Part shown: in pieces, positions 31,319-39,787 of the stretch
Numbering within the stretch: position 1 is the first letter of the stretch
Layout of the letters: each line of letters opens with the position of its first letter
NCBI GenBank assembly: GCA_900544675.1
Contig: UQVZ01000016.1
Location: forward strand, 19,930-83,929
Source: an uncultured Bacteroides sp.
GTDB lineage: Bacteria; Bacteroidota; Bacteroidia; Bacteroidales; Bacteroidaceae
Direction: 5' to 3'
Length of the DNA stretch: 64,000 bases
The notes under the pieces: generated by a model
The model's input: only the letters and a program-made list of their open reading frames with translations
What the model was told of the DNA's origin: nothing
Databases searched by the model: none
Position numbers and translations under genes: made by a program

Positions 31319-31564
31319 TTATTTGGTCTCGTCTTTCTTCGACCATTCGTCCTCGTTGAACTTAGCTTTCGCACTCATCGGGGGATTTTCCGAAAACAGT
31401 TTTCCTCCCGTAGCTGCTTCGTTCAGGCCATATCCGTTAAAAAAAAGATAAATACGGTCTTTAGGGACATTACTGACTTCTGAAAAGGCAGAAATAAACT
31501 TATCGGCGATGATTTTCTTTTGCTCATCGGTCATTTCAATACTATGGATTACGATTGCCGGCAT
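31319..31564 (-). CDS. Tautomerase-superfamily (4-OT/MIF-like) small protein
   Basis: 81 residues starting MPAIVIHSIEMTDEQKKIIA. Pro2, which becomes the N-terminal catalytic base after Met removal, is present. The following helix (KFISAFSEVSNVPKDRIYLF) and the next strand match the 4-oxalocrotonate tautomerase fold. These enzymes interconvert enol and keto forms of 2-oxo acids. That fits the ThDP 2-oxo-acid enzyme encoded downstream. The C-terminus is charged and probably disordered. Confidence 0.82.
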   Translation of the reverse strand: MPAIVIHSIEMTDEQKKIIADKFISAFSEVSNVPKDRIYLFFNGYGLNEAATGGKLFSENPPMSAKAKFNEDEWSKKDETK

Positions 31565-31648
31565 TTTCTTCTTTTTTAAAAGTTAGGTTAAAGGGAATCC
31601 GATGCAGAAAACCTTCTGCACCAGATTCGCCCGATAAATGAATATTAC

Positions 31649-32419
31649 TTATAGAGAGTTCAAGACTTTCACAATCATGTCACCGTAAGCGATAGATGAT
31701 TCTACCGAAGTACCGGTGATGAACGGATGATCGTAATATACTTGCGGATCTTCACGGCTGGCATTGATGCGTGCGATGCAAGCACCGTTAGGACCTACAG
31801 CGTCGCGTACCAAATCTTCGATAGGCCACAAGAATCCCGGAGTGATTACGTTGGTACCGCAATTGTCGGGAGTTGCACCATACAAGTCGTATGACATAGC
31901 CATGCCCGGACCGTAGAAGTCCCATGCACGAGGATGAGCGCAAACTTTCTTACCGTAAATGATAGACTTGTAATCATTTTCCGGATCACGCAAGAATACC
32001 AATGTAGAAACGGCATAGCACAAAGCTGCTACAATCTTGCCGCTCTTATAAGCATCCATAATCAGTTTGTGAAGTTCCCAGCAGTTGCACATATCAAGCA
32101 TAGCACCCGGACCGCCAGTCAAAGCGATAGCGTCGTAGTCTGCCATATTCACTTCCGAGAATTTCAAAGGATGTGCCCATTCTTCACCGTCTACCAGTTC
32201 TTTGCAACGGTCGCAAACTTCCTTCGGATTGGTTTTGATATTCTGTACACCATCTACAAAGTCAGGATCCACACTAATCTGGAAAGGAAGCGGCTTCTTG
32301 CCCTGAGGAGTAGCCAATGTCACTTCGAAACCTGCTTTCTTACATGCATCCCACGGTGCCTGCAATTCTTCACCCCATGAGCCGTAATTAGTCGCGATGA
32401 TTAAAACTTTTTTTGCCAT
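31649..32419 (-). CDS. DJ-1/PfpI (type 1 glutamine amidotransferase-like) protein
   Basis: 256 residues, longer than the DJ-1 protein at 18.7 kb. KKVLIIATNYGSWGEELQAP opens the fold. DYDAIALTGGPGAMLDMCN is the strand before the elbow. IVAALCYAVSTLVF carries the nucleophile Cys. Insertions with additional Cys residues (KEVCDRCKELVDGEEW) resemble the Hsp31/amidotransferase-like subgroup. Possible activities include deglycase or hydratase on reactive carbonyls. It lies between the lipoprotein gene at 33.7 kb and the tautomerase gene, all on the minus strand. Confidence 0.85.
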   Translation of the reverse strand: MAKKVLIIATNYGSWGEELQAPWDACKKAGFEVTLATPQGKKPLPFQISVDPDFVDGVQNIKTNPKEVCDRCKELVDGEEWAHPLKFSEVNMADYDAIALTGGPGAMLDMCNCWELHKLIMDAYKSGKIVAALCYAVSTLVFLRDPENDYKSIIYGKKVCAHPRAWDFYGPGMAMSYDLYGATPDNCGTNVITPGFLWPIEDLVRDAVGPNGACIARINASREDPQVYYDHPFITGTSVESSIAYGDMIVKVLNSL

Positions 32420-32485
32420 AATTGCTTGAAAAATTTAAATTAAACATACAGGTATTACCTGCTTTTATTTTCACATATTTTACAT

Positions 32486-33739
32486 TTAGTCTGTTACCGG
32501 CCGTATCGCCTGTACACTTGTACGGGGATGCGGATACCATTTTATGTTTCCTTGCAAGAAACCGAAATTGAATGCGGTCGTCTTCTCATTCACTTCTCCC
32601 GCGTAAACGCCATTCGGGACATAAGGAGTCGTACCAGTCGGATCTGCCGTGCTGCTCCAATACCAGCCGCTCATACCGCGTCCGCCAGCAAAACTGGCTG
32701 CATGGCGATAACCCGCTGCCGGGAAATAGAGCGTATTGACCGTGACTTCCCTGCCGTCCAACTCCACACGGTATTCATACTTGTAACCCCGTCGTACACC
32801 GTCTATCAACCATTCGGCTGCATCTGGAGCCAGATTGGGGAACTCGGTATCTTCGAAAGCGGCAAGCTCGTTATCCTCACCTTTTCCGCCTGAAGGAGTC
32901 CTCCAGCTTCCTCCTAACCGGGAACGGGCGATATCATAAGCCTCATCACCGGTTATTTCATAAACAATCTCTCCTTGTTCCGACTGTCCGGCATCGACGA
33001 TATATTGTTCCAGCTCGGAATCTTCGTAAAGCATCTTGCCGGTATTGTCGCCAAATCCAAACAAGTCCCAACAAGTACCTGCTTCTAACGCCGAATAAGC
33101 ATCGGGAACACCTCCTTGAAGTCTGCTGTCCATGCCCAAGAACGTACCGTCATCAACCGTTTCCGCTTGGATCTCTTCCATCGACGCTATATGGAAAGCC
33201 ACTTCCGACTCTCCACTGTTTGCTGCATTCAGTTTGGTAGCTATCAAGTTGCCGCTCGCCCAATAAATGGGGACATCCGAGTTTCCACCCTTATTCACCC
33301 CCATATAATAAGCGACAATCCAGTCGTTCACATAATATTTCCCCTCGACTTGCGGACTTCCAGCAACTGTCAGCAACGTACTGCCTTTGTCTTTATCCGG
33401 CAAAGTCAATTTGCCGCCGACCGCTTCGTCCTGTGTCAGCACATGAAAATATTTCACAACACGAGGCAGACAAACCCAGACGGACTGACCGACATACGCA
33501 TTCATGTCTACCTGCAGGACGGCTTTACCGTCTTCACCTATCGTCGCGGAAGCCAGACATTGGTCTTGTCCGGCTATTCCGATTTGAACGGACAGTCCCA
33601 AACTGACCGAGATACCACTTGACGCTACATCCACAACAAAAGAAGGCGTTGCGGTCTCGTCGTCCTGATTGTCCGAGCAACTTCCCGACAGACAAATCAA
33701 CAACATGAATGCAAAGGCATACAGACCTCCCGGCTTCAT
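32486..33739 (-). CDS. Surface lipoprotein with FISUMP-like C-terminus
   Basis: 417 residues from the ATG at 33739 (MKPGGLYAFAFMLLICLSGSC); the lipobox Cys argues against the longer frame starting at 33811. A beta-rich N-terminal region (SSGISVSLGLSVQIGIAG) is followed by a large domain containing YPAAGYRHA-like (YFPAAGYRHA) and GMSGWYWSSTAD elements and the end SVQAIRPVTD. That recalls the paralogous domain seen in the lipoprotein at 25.7 kb. The start lies 2 bp after the stop of a beta-solenoid gene, so they are co-transcribed. Role unknown; it is probably surface-exposed. Confidence 0.65.
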   Translation of the reverse strand: MKPGGLYAFAFMLLICLSGSCSDNQDDETATPSFVVDVASSGISVSLGLSVQIGIAGQDQCLASATIGEDGKAVLQVDMNAYVGQSVWVCLPRVVKYFHVLTQDEAVGGKLTLPDKDKGSTLLTVAGSPQVEGKYYVNDWIVAYYMGVNKGGNSDVPIYWASGNLIATKLNAANSGESEVAFHIASMEEIQAETVDDGTFLGMDSRLQGGVPDAYSALEAGTCWDLFGFGDNTGKMLYEDSELEQYIVDAGQSEQGEIVYEITGDEAYDIARSRLGGSWRTPSGGKGEDNELAAFEDTEFPNLAPDAAEWLIDGVRRGYKYEYRVELDGREVTVNTLYFPAAGYRHAASFAGGRGMSGWYWSSTADPTGTTPYVPNGVYAGEVNEKTTAFNFGFLQGNIKWYPHPRTSVQAIRPVTD

Positions 33740-33741
33740 TC

Positions 33742-35052
33742 TTACTCGACGGTTAATTTTTCCGTATGTTCCAATAAGAACGTATCGCCACGCGAACTGC
33801 CGGCCTCGCACTGATAAACCAAATCTTCCGCCTTCAAACCGGCAATGGAAGATTCGCCCGACACATGCAGACGGGTATGCGAGAAGTCGAAGATACCGCT
33901 GTTGCAGATGAACAAATCCTTGGTCTCCGCAAAGTTACGCGCTGTCGTATGCCATTCGCCAATCGCCACATGATACGGGAAATCTTTAGCCGACTGCACA
34001 TTCACACCCAGTTCTGCCACCTGGAAATCATACGGACCGGACTTGGTGACCGTAATGGAACCGGTATTCTCCATCCGGTGGATATGTTCTTCCTTCCCCA
34101 CCATCTCGCTGTATATGCCGAATGCCACAGCCTGCGGAGTAGACTCCTCGCTGCCTTCCAGGTGAACCTTGACCGTACCTTTATTAATTAAAGGAGGAAC
34201 CAGTTCGGTATTCGGCAACGAATGTTCGTAGAACGCGCATGCCAGCGGGTAAGACTGGTAGAGGAACGAAACCTTGTTCACAATGAAATGTGCTCTGGAA
34301 ACGATGTCTACCGTTCCGGCATTTATCAGATGCGTATTGGCAAAACGGGCAATGGTCATGATACGTCCCGTCGAATTGACACAGATACTGCCATAGTTGG
34401 CTATGGTTCCTCCGATGCCTGTAGTAGCCAATACACGGACGGTAGAGGCCTTTTCTACATGGACGTTGATTTTCCCGTTGTTAATAATGGTCACGTTATT
34501 GACCGGAAGCGCAATGACACGGGTCTGGGTATCAAACGAGCCGTTGCCCAACAGCTCGATTTCGCCGTTGTTGATGACCGTCGAGTTCTCGCCTGCCAAC
34601 AAAGTCTCTCCGTATACAGCTGTCTCCAGTTCCTTGTCCTGGTCGAAATAGATGCGGATGATACCCTCGTTGATGATGGTCGAGTCTTTTCCGGCTGCCA
34701 TAGCGAAGCATTTCACGAAACGGTACACGCCATTCGGGTCATCGGGCGTAGCTTTCACCTGTGCCTTATAGGCTTCCACGATATCGTGCAGGTGGATTTC
34801 GATAATCCCTTCATTGATTAAGGTCGCGTTCGGCGCCAGACGTTGTTGCCCCGGATTTTCTTCGTCGTCCATCATAGCCGCCAACGCATACAGAACGATA
34901 TTCCGTCCTTTCAGAATTTTGCCGGCAGCAATAGCCTGCTCGGTTATATCAGCGATATTGCCTGCTTCGGGAGCGGAGATAACCAGATGGTTTCTGTTCA
35001 CATAATATCCTCCTTTGCCCACGCAAACGCTTTTTGTCACTATCTTTTCCAT
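33742..35052 (-). CDS. Beta-solenoid-like repeat protein without a signal peptide, paralogue A
   Basis: 436 residues. The body is a series of about eight diverged repeats with the core (T/S)-x-I-x-N-x-G-x-I-x-(I/V), for example TLINEGIIEIHLH, STIINEGIIRIYF, STVINNGEIELLG, VTIINNGKINVHV and LINKGTVKVHLEG. Such spacing is typical of right-handed beta-helices of adhesins and surface proteins. It starts MEKIVTKSVCVGKGGYYV, with no leader or lipobox, which is unusual for this fold. It shares a near-identical C-terminal element (RNFAETKDLFICNSG) with the two paralogues nearby. Function unknown. Confidence 0.7.
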   Translation of the reverse strand: MEKIVTKSVCVGKGGYYVNRNHLVISAPEAGNIADITEQAIAAGKILKGRNIVLYALAAMMDDEENPGQQRLAPNATLINEGIIEIHLHDIVEAYKAQVKATPDDPNGVYRFVKCFAMAAGKDSTIINEGIIRIYFDQDKELETAVYGETLLAGENSTVINNGEIELLGNGSFDTQTRVIALPVNNVTIINNGKINVHVEKASTVRVLATTGIGGTIANYGSICVNSTGRIMTIARFANTHLINAGTVDIVSRAHFIVNKVSFLYQSYPLACAFYEHSLPNTELVPPLINKGTVKVHLEGSEESTPQAVAFGIYSEMVGKEEHIHRMENTGSITVTKSGPYDFQVAELGVNVQSAKDFPYHVAIGEWHTTARNFAETKDLFICNSGIFDFSHTRLHVSGESSIAGLKAEDLVYQCEAGSSRGDTFLLEHTEKLTVE

Positions 35053-35089
35053 ATATCAGTTCTCGTTAATTATTTCATTACATACTTTT

Positions 35090-36562
35090 TCACTTGGCGG
35101 ATAAAGCGGCTGTCCGCTGCTCTCTGTCCCATAATAAAGTCGCTGTGCTTTCGTCCGCCGACTTGATGTCCATGCCTCTGTAGCCGTTGTATTCGTACCT
35201 GAACGCTCCCTCGCCGGCATCATACATCAACGCCTCGGGCGCTACACTATACGGAGTGCCGTCTACATATCCGTCGCCTTTTACCAACAACAGTTCTCCA
35301 CCGGAGAAATCCATCTTCGCGCCTTTTGCCAAGAACAAGTCATGCGTAGTCGCGAAATCGCGCAAGGTTGTCTGCCAACGTCCCATCTTGATGCTGCAAG
35401 CTCCTGCCGAAGCAAGGTTACGTGCCACGAAACCCGCTTCCGCCATGTTGAAACGGATAGGACCGCTCTGCTGCAAGGTGATTTCTCCGTCGTTGATGAC
35501 GTTCACATCCAGGCTTTCCGCCGGTGCTCCCATCAAGTCGCAGAACATTCCGTATCCTTGTGATGTAGGCGCTGAAGCCGCTGTTCCTTCTATCGTAACA
35601 CGGATTGTACCGCGGTTGACCAACGAAGGCATCCCTACACGCGAAGCCTGCAAAGGTTCGTACAGCGCACACACGATATGGTCTTCCTCCCCTACTATGG
35701 AAGTATATCCTTCGGGCATATCCACCATGGTCAGTTCAACCAGGTTGTTGTTAATCAGGTTGCTGTCTCCATAGCGTGTCATGCAGAGCATCTTTCCCGG
35801 TGTGCGCATGCGCATGATGCCGTTGTTGATGACATTCGAGCGGTCACCGCCTGTGGTAATCATGCGGGCATCCTCACACATATCCAGTTCAGCGGTCATC
35901 GTTCCGTTGTTGACAGCCGAAATATTGCTTCCGAATGTTCCCATGCCTCTCAGACGGGTGGCGACCGAGCCGTTGCCGTAGAAATTTATCTCGCCGTTGT
36001 TGACCAACGTAGAGCCTTCTCCGCCTATCAAAGCCATGACATAAACGGTCTGTACAAGGTCCGGATCATGGTCGAAATAGACATTGATTGTCCCTTCATT
36101 GACAACCATGCTGTTTTTCCCTCCATACATCACCAATACCCTGAAATAGGTATAAGGGCGGTCGGGATGCTCGCTTGTCTGAATCAGGTCCTTGTATTTT
36201 TCCACCAGGTCTTTCGTGTGAACGGTGATTGTCCCTTTATTGATAAGCGTCACGTTTTCCACCTTCCGGAGGGTATCCATCTTTTCACCGTCCAAGGCGA
36301 CTCCTGCCATAGCCGCACAATTCAAGGTCGTTTCTATGACCCGCCCCTGTTCGTTCATGACAGTTGAGCTCATCTCAAACACGACATCATCTTCCACGTT
36401 CCCGACTTCAATCTCGCGGGTATTGGTCACTGTAGCTCCCGAAACGTCTGTAATCAGAATTTCTTCCTGCTCTTGAGGGATGTATTCCGGTTCATCGTCA
36501 TCCGAACACGAAGCCAGAAACCACAAGGGCAAGACCAACAATATGTATAAAAACTTCTTCAT
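35090..36562 (-). CDS. Beta-solenoid-like repeat lipoprotein, paralogue B
   Basis: 490 residues. Leader MKKFLYILLVLPLWFLASC, so this copy is exported and lipidated. After an acidic linker (SDDDEPEYIPQEQEEIL) the same repeat core as paralogue A recurs (VTLINKGTITVHT, SMVVNEGTINVYF, STLVNNGEINFYG, SNVINNGIMRMRT, PSLVNRGTIRVTI). It ends with RDFATTHDLFLAKG plus about 60 further residues. Only this member of the trio has a secretion signal. It may be the surface anchor for the two leaderless copies, which is an inference. It lies 37 bp upstream of paralogue A. Confidence 0.72.
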   Translation of the reverse strand: MKKFLYILLVLPLWFLASCSDDDEPEYIPQEQEEILITDVSGATVTNTREIEVGNVEDDVVFEMSSTVMNEQGRVIETTLNCAAMAGVALDGEKMDTLRKVENVTLINKGTITVHTKDLVEKYKDLIQTSEHPDRPYTYFRVLVMYGGKNSMVVNEGTINVYFDHDPDLVQTVYVMALIGGEGSTLVNNGEINFYGNGSVATRLRGMGTFGSNISAVNNGTMTAELDMCEDARMITTGGDRSNVINNGIMRMRTPGKMLCMTRYGDSNLINNNLVELTMVDMPEGYTSIVGEEDHIVCALYEPLQASRVGMPSLVNRGTIRVTIEGTAASAPTSQGYGMFCDLMGAPAESLDVNVINDGEITLQQSGPIRFNMAEAGFVARNLASAGACSIKMGRWQTTLRDFATTHDLFLAKGAKMDFSGGELLLVKGDGYVDGTPYSVAPEALMYDAGEGAFRYEYNGYRGMDIKSADESTATLLWDREQRTAALSAK

Positions 36563-36577
36563 ACAAATAAGTTGCGT

Positions 36578-36922
36578 TTATTTTTTAGTCCATGCGAACT
36601 CGGTTTTTACCGGAGCAAAGACATCAATAGCTTCTGTATCGCCGACAGCGACAAATGCATGAGGAATATCAGCTGGAACCAGATAAGCGTCGCCTGCTGA
36701 CAATTCGTACACTTTGTCACCGATTGTCAGGTGAAAACCTCCCTTAATCACATAGCCGAATTGTTCCTGCGGATGAGTATGCATACCCACTTCGCTGCCA
36801 TCGGCCATGTTCCAATGCAATACATTCAAGTTCTTGCCCATGGCAAAGTCCTGACGGACTACACCTGCACCCATATCTACTTTCTCTACTTCTTTGTGAT
36901 TGATAACCATTTTATTGTCCAT
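36578..36922 (-). CDS. Small cupin-domain protein
   Basis: 114 residues, one cupin barrel. Cupin motif 1 is MADGSEVGMHTHPQEQFGYV, with His and Glu metal ligands. Motif 2 is LSAGDAYLVPADIPHAFVAV, with the last His. No leader is present. Proteins of this type are metal-dependent dioxygenases, isomerases or sugar/acid-binding proteins. It lies between two beta-solenoid genes with short gaps (15 and 44 bp), so it belongs to the same transcript. Substrate unknown. Confidence 0.85.
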   Translation of the reverse strand: MDNKMVINHKEVEKVDMGAGVVRQDFAMGKNLNVLHWNMADGSEVGMHTHPQEQFGYVIKGGFHLTIGDKVYELSAGDAYLVPADIPHAFVAVGDTEAIDVFAPVKTEFAWTKK

Positions 36923-36966
36923 AATCTGTTCTTTTTTTATTTAATTAATACTCTTAATGTCCTATT

Positions 36967-38274
36967 TCATTTCAACACAATACATTCATCTCCACGCCGA
37001 CCGGCTGCCGGAAGCTGATATACCAGCTCCGACACATCGGGCACTACACCGCCGTCCTCTACCTGTAATTTCAGTTCCGACAAGTCGAAGCACGCGCTCT
37101 GACAAACAAAAAGGTCATGCGTCTGAGCGAAATCACGGTTGCGGGTCTTCCAAGACACGATTTTCAACTTCACCGGATTGTTTTCCTTCAACTGCATATT
37201 TACGCCCAACTCTCCGGTTACATATTTCACGGGGCCTTCCTGAGTGACTTCTACCGTACCCTCATTGGCGACGATACGCGCCGGAGTCTCGCCCTCATCC
37301 TTATTTTCCATCTGATAATAGAAGCCGAAGGCAATCGCGTCGGGACCGGAAGCCTCGCTGCCTACCAAATGCACCTTGATGCTTCCACGGTTGACAATCG
37401 GACTCGGCAACATCGTACCCGGACGGAAATGCTCGTACATCCCCGTAGCCATAGGCGGGAAATTGAACAGATAAGGAATCTTACCTTCTACCAAGGTTGC
37501 CAGCGAGGTGACTTCTATCTCGCCGTCATTCGTCATCTGCGTACCTGTCACGCTTCCCATGGTCATCACACGCCCCGCCACACGGATCACGATACGACCT
37601 TTGTTCCAAAGCGAGCCATACATGCCCGCCGTATGCAGGATGCGGGTCTGGAAAGCACGTTCCACATCCACCGTAACCAGTCCTTCATTGATGACGTGCA
37701 GATGATTGGCCACTCCGCCTACACCGCGCACCAATGATTGCCAGGAACCGTTGCCGTAAAAATGGATTTCCCCTTTATTGACCAACATCGAATTGGCTTC
37801 AGCCCACATGGCGCAACAATACATCGTGGTCTCGGCATCGGCGTCATGGTCCATATACATATTGATGACCCCTTCGTTTATCAAGACCGAATTTGTTCCG
37901 GCAGCCATGGCATATCCGCGCAGCGCGTCTACCTGATAAGCCTCGCCTTGCTGTTGCCCGTTGCGGACATGAGCGGCATACAAATCCTTAAAATGAATAT
38001 CGATGATGCCCTTATTTATTAAGGTAGCGTTCGGAGCCAACATCATGTCACCCGGCGAAGAAGGGTCTTCGGTCAATGCGACCAAACCACAAATCACATT
38101 GTTTTGCAGCTTACGGCTCACATTGAATTGTGCCCCCGCAGCATAGCGGTACACAAACAGATTCTCTTCCGAAGCATCTTCAATAACCAGATGCTTTTCA
38201 TTGACTGCATATTCTCCTTGTCCGATAAATACCGCCTGCCTTGAAACGATAGTTTGTATCCCTGTTGATTCCAT
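36967..38274 (-). CDS. Beta-solenoid-like repeat protein without a signal peptide, paralogue C
   Basis: 435 residues, the first gene of the 38.3-25.7 kb array. It shows the same repeat core as paralogues A and B (ATLINKGIIDIHF, SVLINEGVINMYM, SMLVNKGEIHFYG, LHVINEGLVTVDV, QMTNDGEIEVTSL) and the same late element (NRDFAQTHDLFVCQSACFDL). It starts MESTGIQTIVSRQAVFIGQG, with no signal peptide. A strong promoter lies just upstream (38323-38353). It is closest in length and ends to paralogue A, so the trio looks like local duplication. Function unknown. Confidence 0.7.
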   Translation of the reverse strand: MESTGIQTIVSRQAVFIGQGEYAVNEKHLVIEDASEENLFVYRYAAGAQFNVSRKLQNNVICGLVALTEDPSSPGDMMLAPNATLINKGIIDIHFKDLYAAHVRNGQQQGEAYQVDALRGYAMAAGTNSVLINEGVINMYMDHDADAETTMYCCAMWAEANSMLVNKGEIHFYGNGSWQSLVRGVGGVANHLHVINEGLVTVDVERAFQTRILHTAGMYGSLWNKGRIVIRVAGRVMTMGSVTGTQMTNDGEIEVTSLATLVEGKIPYLFNFPPMATGMYEHFRPGTMLPSPIVNRGSIKVHLVGSEASGPDAIAFGFYYQMENKDEGETPARIVANEGTVEVTQEGPVKYVTGELGVNMQLKENNPVKLKIVSWKTRNRDFAQTHDLFVCQSACFDLSELKLQVEDGGVVPDVSELVYQLPAAGRRGDECIVLK

Positions 38275-38322
38275 ATTTTATAATATACTTTACATTCGTC
38301 TGATTGTTACAAAACAACATAT

Positions 38323-38353
38323 CAAAGTTAAGATAAATCAGTCATACCATCAA
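38323..38353 (-). promoter_or_regulatory. Promoter of the beta-solenoid/ThDP-enzyme array
   Basis: On the minus strand, TTG at 38353-38351 is followed after 20 bp by TAACTTTG (38330-38323), an exact TAnnTTTG box. The first ATG of the array is 49 bp downstream. No other good box is seen in the array, so one transcript of up to 12.6 kb is possible. Confidence 0.7.
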
Positions 38354-39001
38354 ATTACCGGCTTCTATCCTTTTCTCAAAAAGTCCTATAAAACTTCTCA
38401 AAATATCCTCTATCAGTGCCTTAACACAGTTGACAAAACAGGAAACAGATTGTTTCAAAAGAAAACACACAACTGATTTAAAACTATTTATCAAATCTCA
38501 TTCACATCTCAATCTATTTCAATTCTGTTTCGAATCTGACTTAAAAAAACGCTGAATTCCTATTGAATAAATCAATAAATCACACAAAACAGCCCACAAA
38601 AACACAACTTCAATAAGCCAATCGGGGAAATGTCTTATCCTCTATAGAGATACCAAACCACAAAGCCATGACACCGTATCCAAACGACCTGACTGAAAGC
38701 TGTGGCAAGATATAAAAAATTTTTTAGAATCATAGATAAAGAAGTGAAAAACATTCGTTTGGAAGTATCATCCATTGCTCATCTTTTGCATATTAGTTTT
38801 ACGTCCTCCAATCGGAGGACGTACGTCCCCCGTATGGAAAACGTATATCCCCCGATTGGAGGACGTACGTTTTCCGTATGGAGGACATAAAATAGAACAG
38901 GCTTTAAACAGGATATGTGTCTTTTAAAAACGAATTATCACGAGTGATTTTTATCATTTGATGCCTGTACCTGCCCAAGGCGGAGACGGGAACACGCCCC
39001 A
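38354..39001. other. Gene-free stretch between two operons
   Basis: About 650 bp with only short, non-conserved open frames. The part to 38,640 is A+T-rich and shows no clear gene. A compact palindromic repeat block sits at 38,800-38,887 (listed separately). The end at 38,975-39,001 leads into the 3' end of bioD. No RNA gene is recognised. Confidence 0.5.
38800..38887. repeat. Nested palindromic and direct repeats of the GGAGGACGTACGT type
   Basis: TACGTCCTCCAATCGG (38800-38815) and CCGATTGGAGGACGTA (38852-38867) are perfect 16-bp inverted arms. Within the same block GGAGGACGTACGTNNNCCGTATGGA occurs twice in direct orientation (38815-38838 and 38859-38882 approximately, few mismatches). Each half is itself nearly palindromic, so several mutually exclusive hairpins are possible. 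No protein is encoded. Confidence 0.65.
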
Positions 39002-39655
39002 TCACTCATCAAGAGACAGGCACGGAACCGTTTCAAAGCGGGAGTGCGGATATTTCTTTGCCAGGAAACGGCGAAGATAGTCTTCGGTATCACGGCGAAT
39101 CAATGCGTCGTCTTCTTCCGGATAGAGGTTATAAACCAACGTGTGCAGCGGGATGCCTCTTCGCTCCATCGCTTCCAGGCTCAACAGCGTATGACTGATG
39201 CTGCCCAGCCTGCCCGATGTCACCAGAATCAGAGGGTAATGATGACGGGCAATGTAATCGATGGTCAGCAAATCGCGGGTAAGCGGCACCATCAAGCCGC
39301 CGGCCCCTTCCAGCAAAACGGCATCGTAGCGTTCGCTGAGGATTTCCGTGGCACGCTCTATCTTGCCAAAATCAATCAGACGACGGTCAATCTCTTCTGC
39401 CAGGTGAGGCGAACAGGGATAACTGAAAATTTCGGGCATCGTCAGCTTCTGTTCGTCTTCGGGCAGCCAGCCCGTCCCCATAATCCGGCGATGCACTTCG
39501 ATGTCTTCCGACACTTCTTCATTGCCGGTCTGAACCAGTTTCTGTGTAATGGTGCGGATGCCTGCGGCATTCCATTCACGTGCCAAGTAACCCGTGGCAT
39601 AACTCTTGCCGACATTGGTGTCGATGCCACTCACAAAATAAACGTTTTCTTTCAT
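39002..39655 (-). CDS. bioD: Dethiobiotin synthetase
   Basis: About 217 residues from the ATG at 39655 (MKENVYFVSGIDTNVGKSYA); the longer frame begins with TTG. The P-loop GIDTNVGKS, then TQKLVQTGNE, and LLEGAGGLMVPLTRDLL are the BioD signatures for ATP and diaminopelargonate binding. It forms dethiobiotin from 7,8-diaminopelargonate, CO2 and ATP in the cytoplasm. It is the last gene of the biotin cluster, separated from bioC by a repeat island of about 130 bp. Confidence 0.92.
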   Translation of the reverse strand: MKENVYFVSGIDTNVGKSYATGYLAREWNAAGIRTITQKLVQTGNEEVSEDIEVHRRIMGTGWLPEDEQKLTMPEIFSYPCSPHLAEEIDRRLIDFGKIERATEILSERYDAVLLEGAGGLMVPLTRDLLTIDYIARHHYPLILVTSGRLGSISHTLLSLEAMERRGIPLHTLVYNLYPEEDDALIRRDTEDYLRRFLAKKYPHSRFETVPCLSLDE

Positions 39656-39665
39656 TGTCAAAATT

Positions 39666-39787
39666 TTTAAGTAGTTAGAGGAGTTAAAGAAGTTATCGCT
39701 TCGCTAGAAGTTAAAGTAGGTATCATCCAATGGATTTATACTTTAACTTCTAACGAAGTGATAACTCCTAACGAAGTGATAACTTCT
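39666..39787. repeat. Imperfect inverted repeat island between bioC and bioD
   Basis: Left arm GGAGTTAAAGAAGTTATCGC (39679 onward), then TTCGCTAGAAGTTAAAGTA. The right arm is the complement with small changes (TACTTTAACTTCTAACGAAG, then repeats of AACGAAGTGATAACT, ending AACTTCTTTAACTCC at about 39,797). It can fold into a long stem. The same units occur at 41,200-41,345 and 61,985-62,077. The bioC stop codon lies near the right end. Confidence 0.6.
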
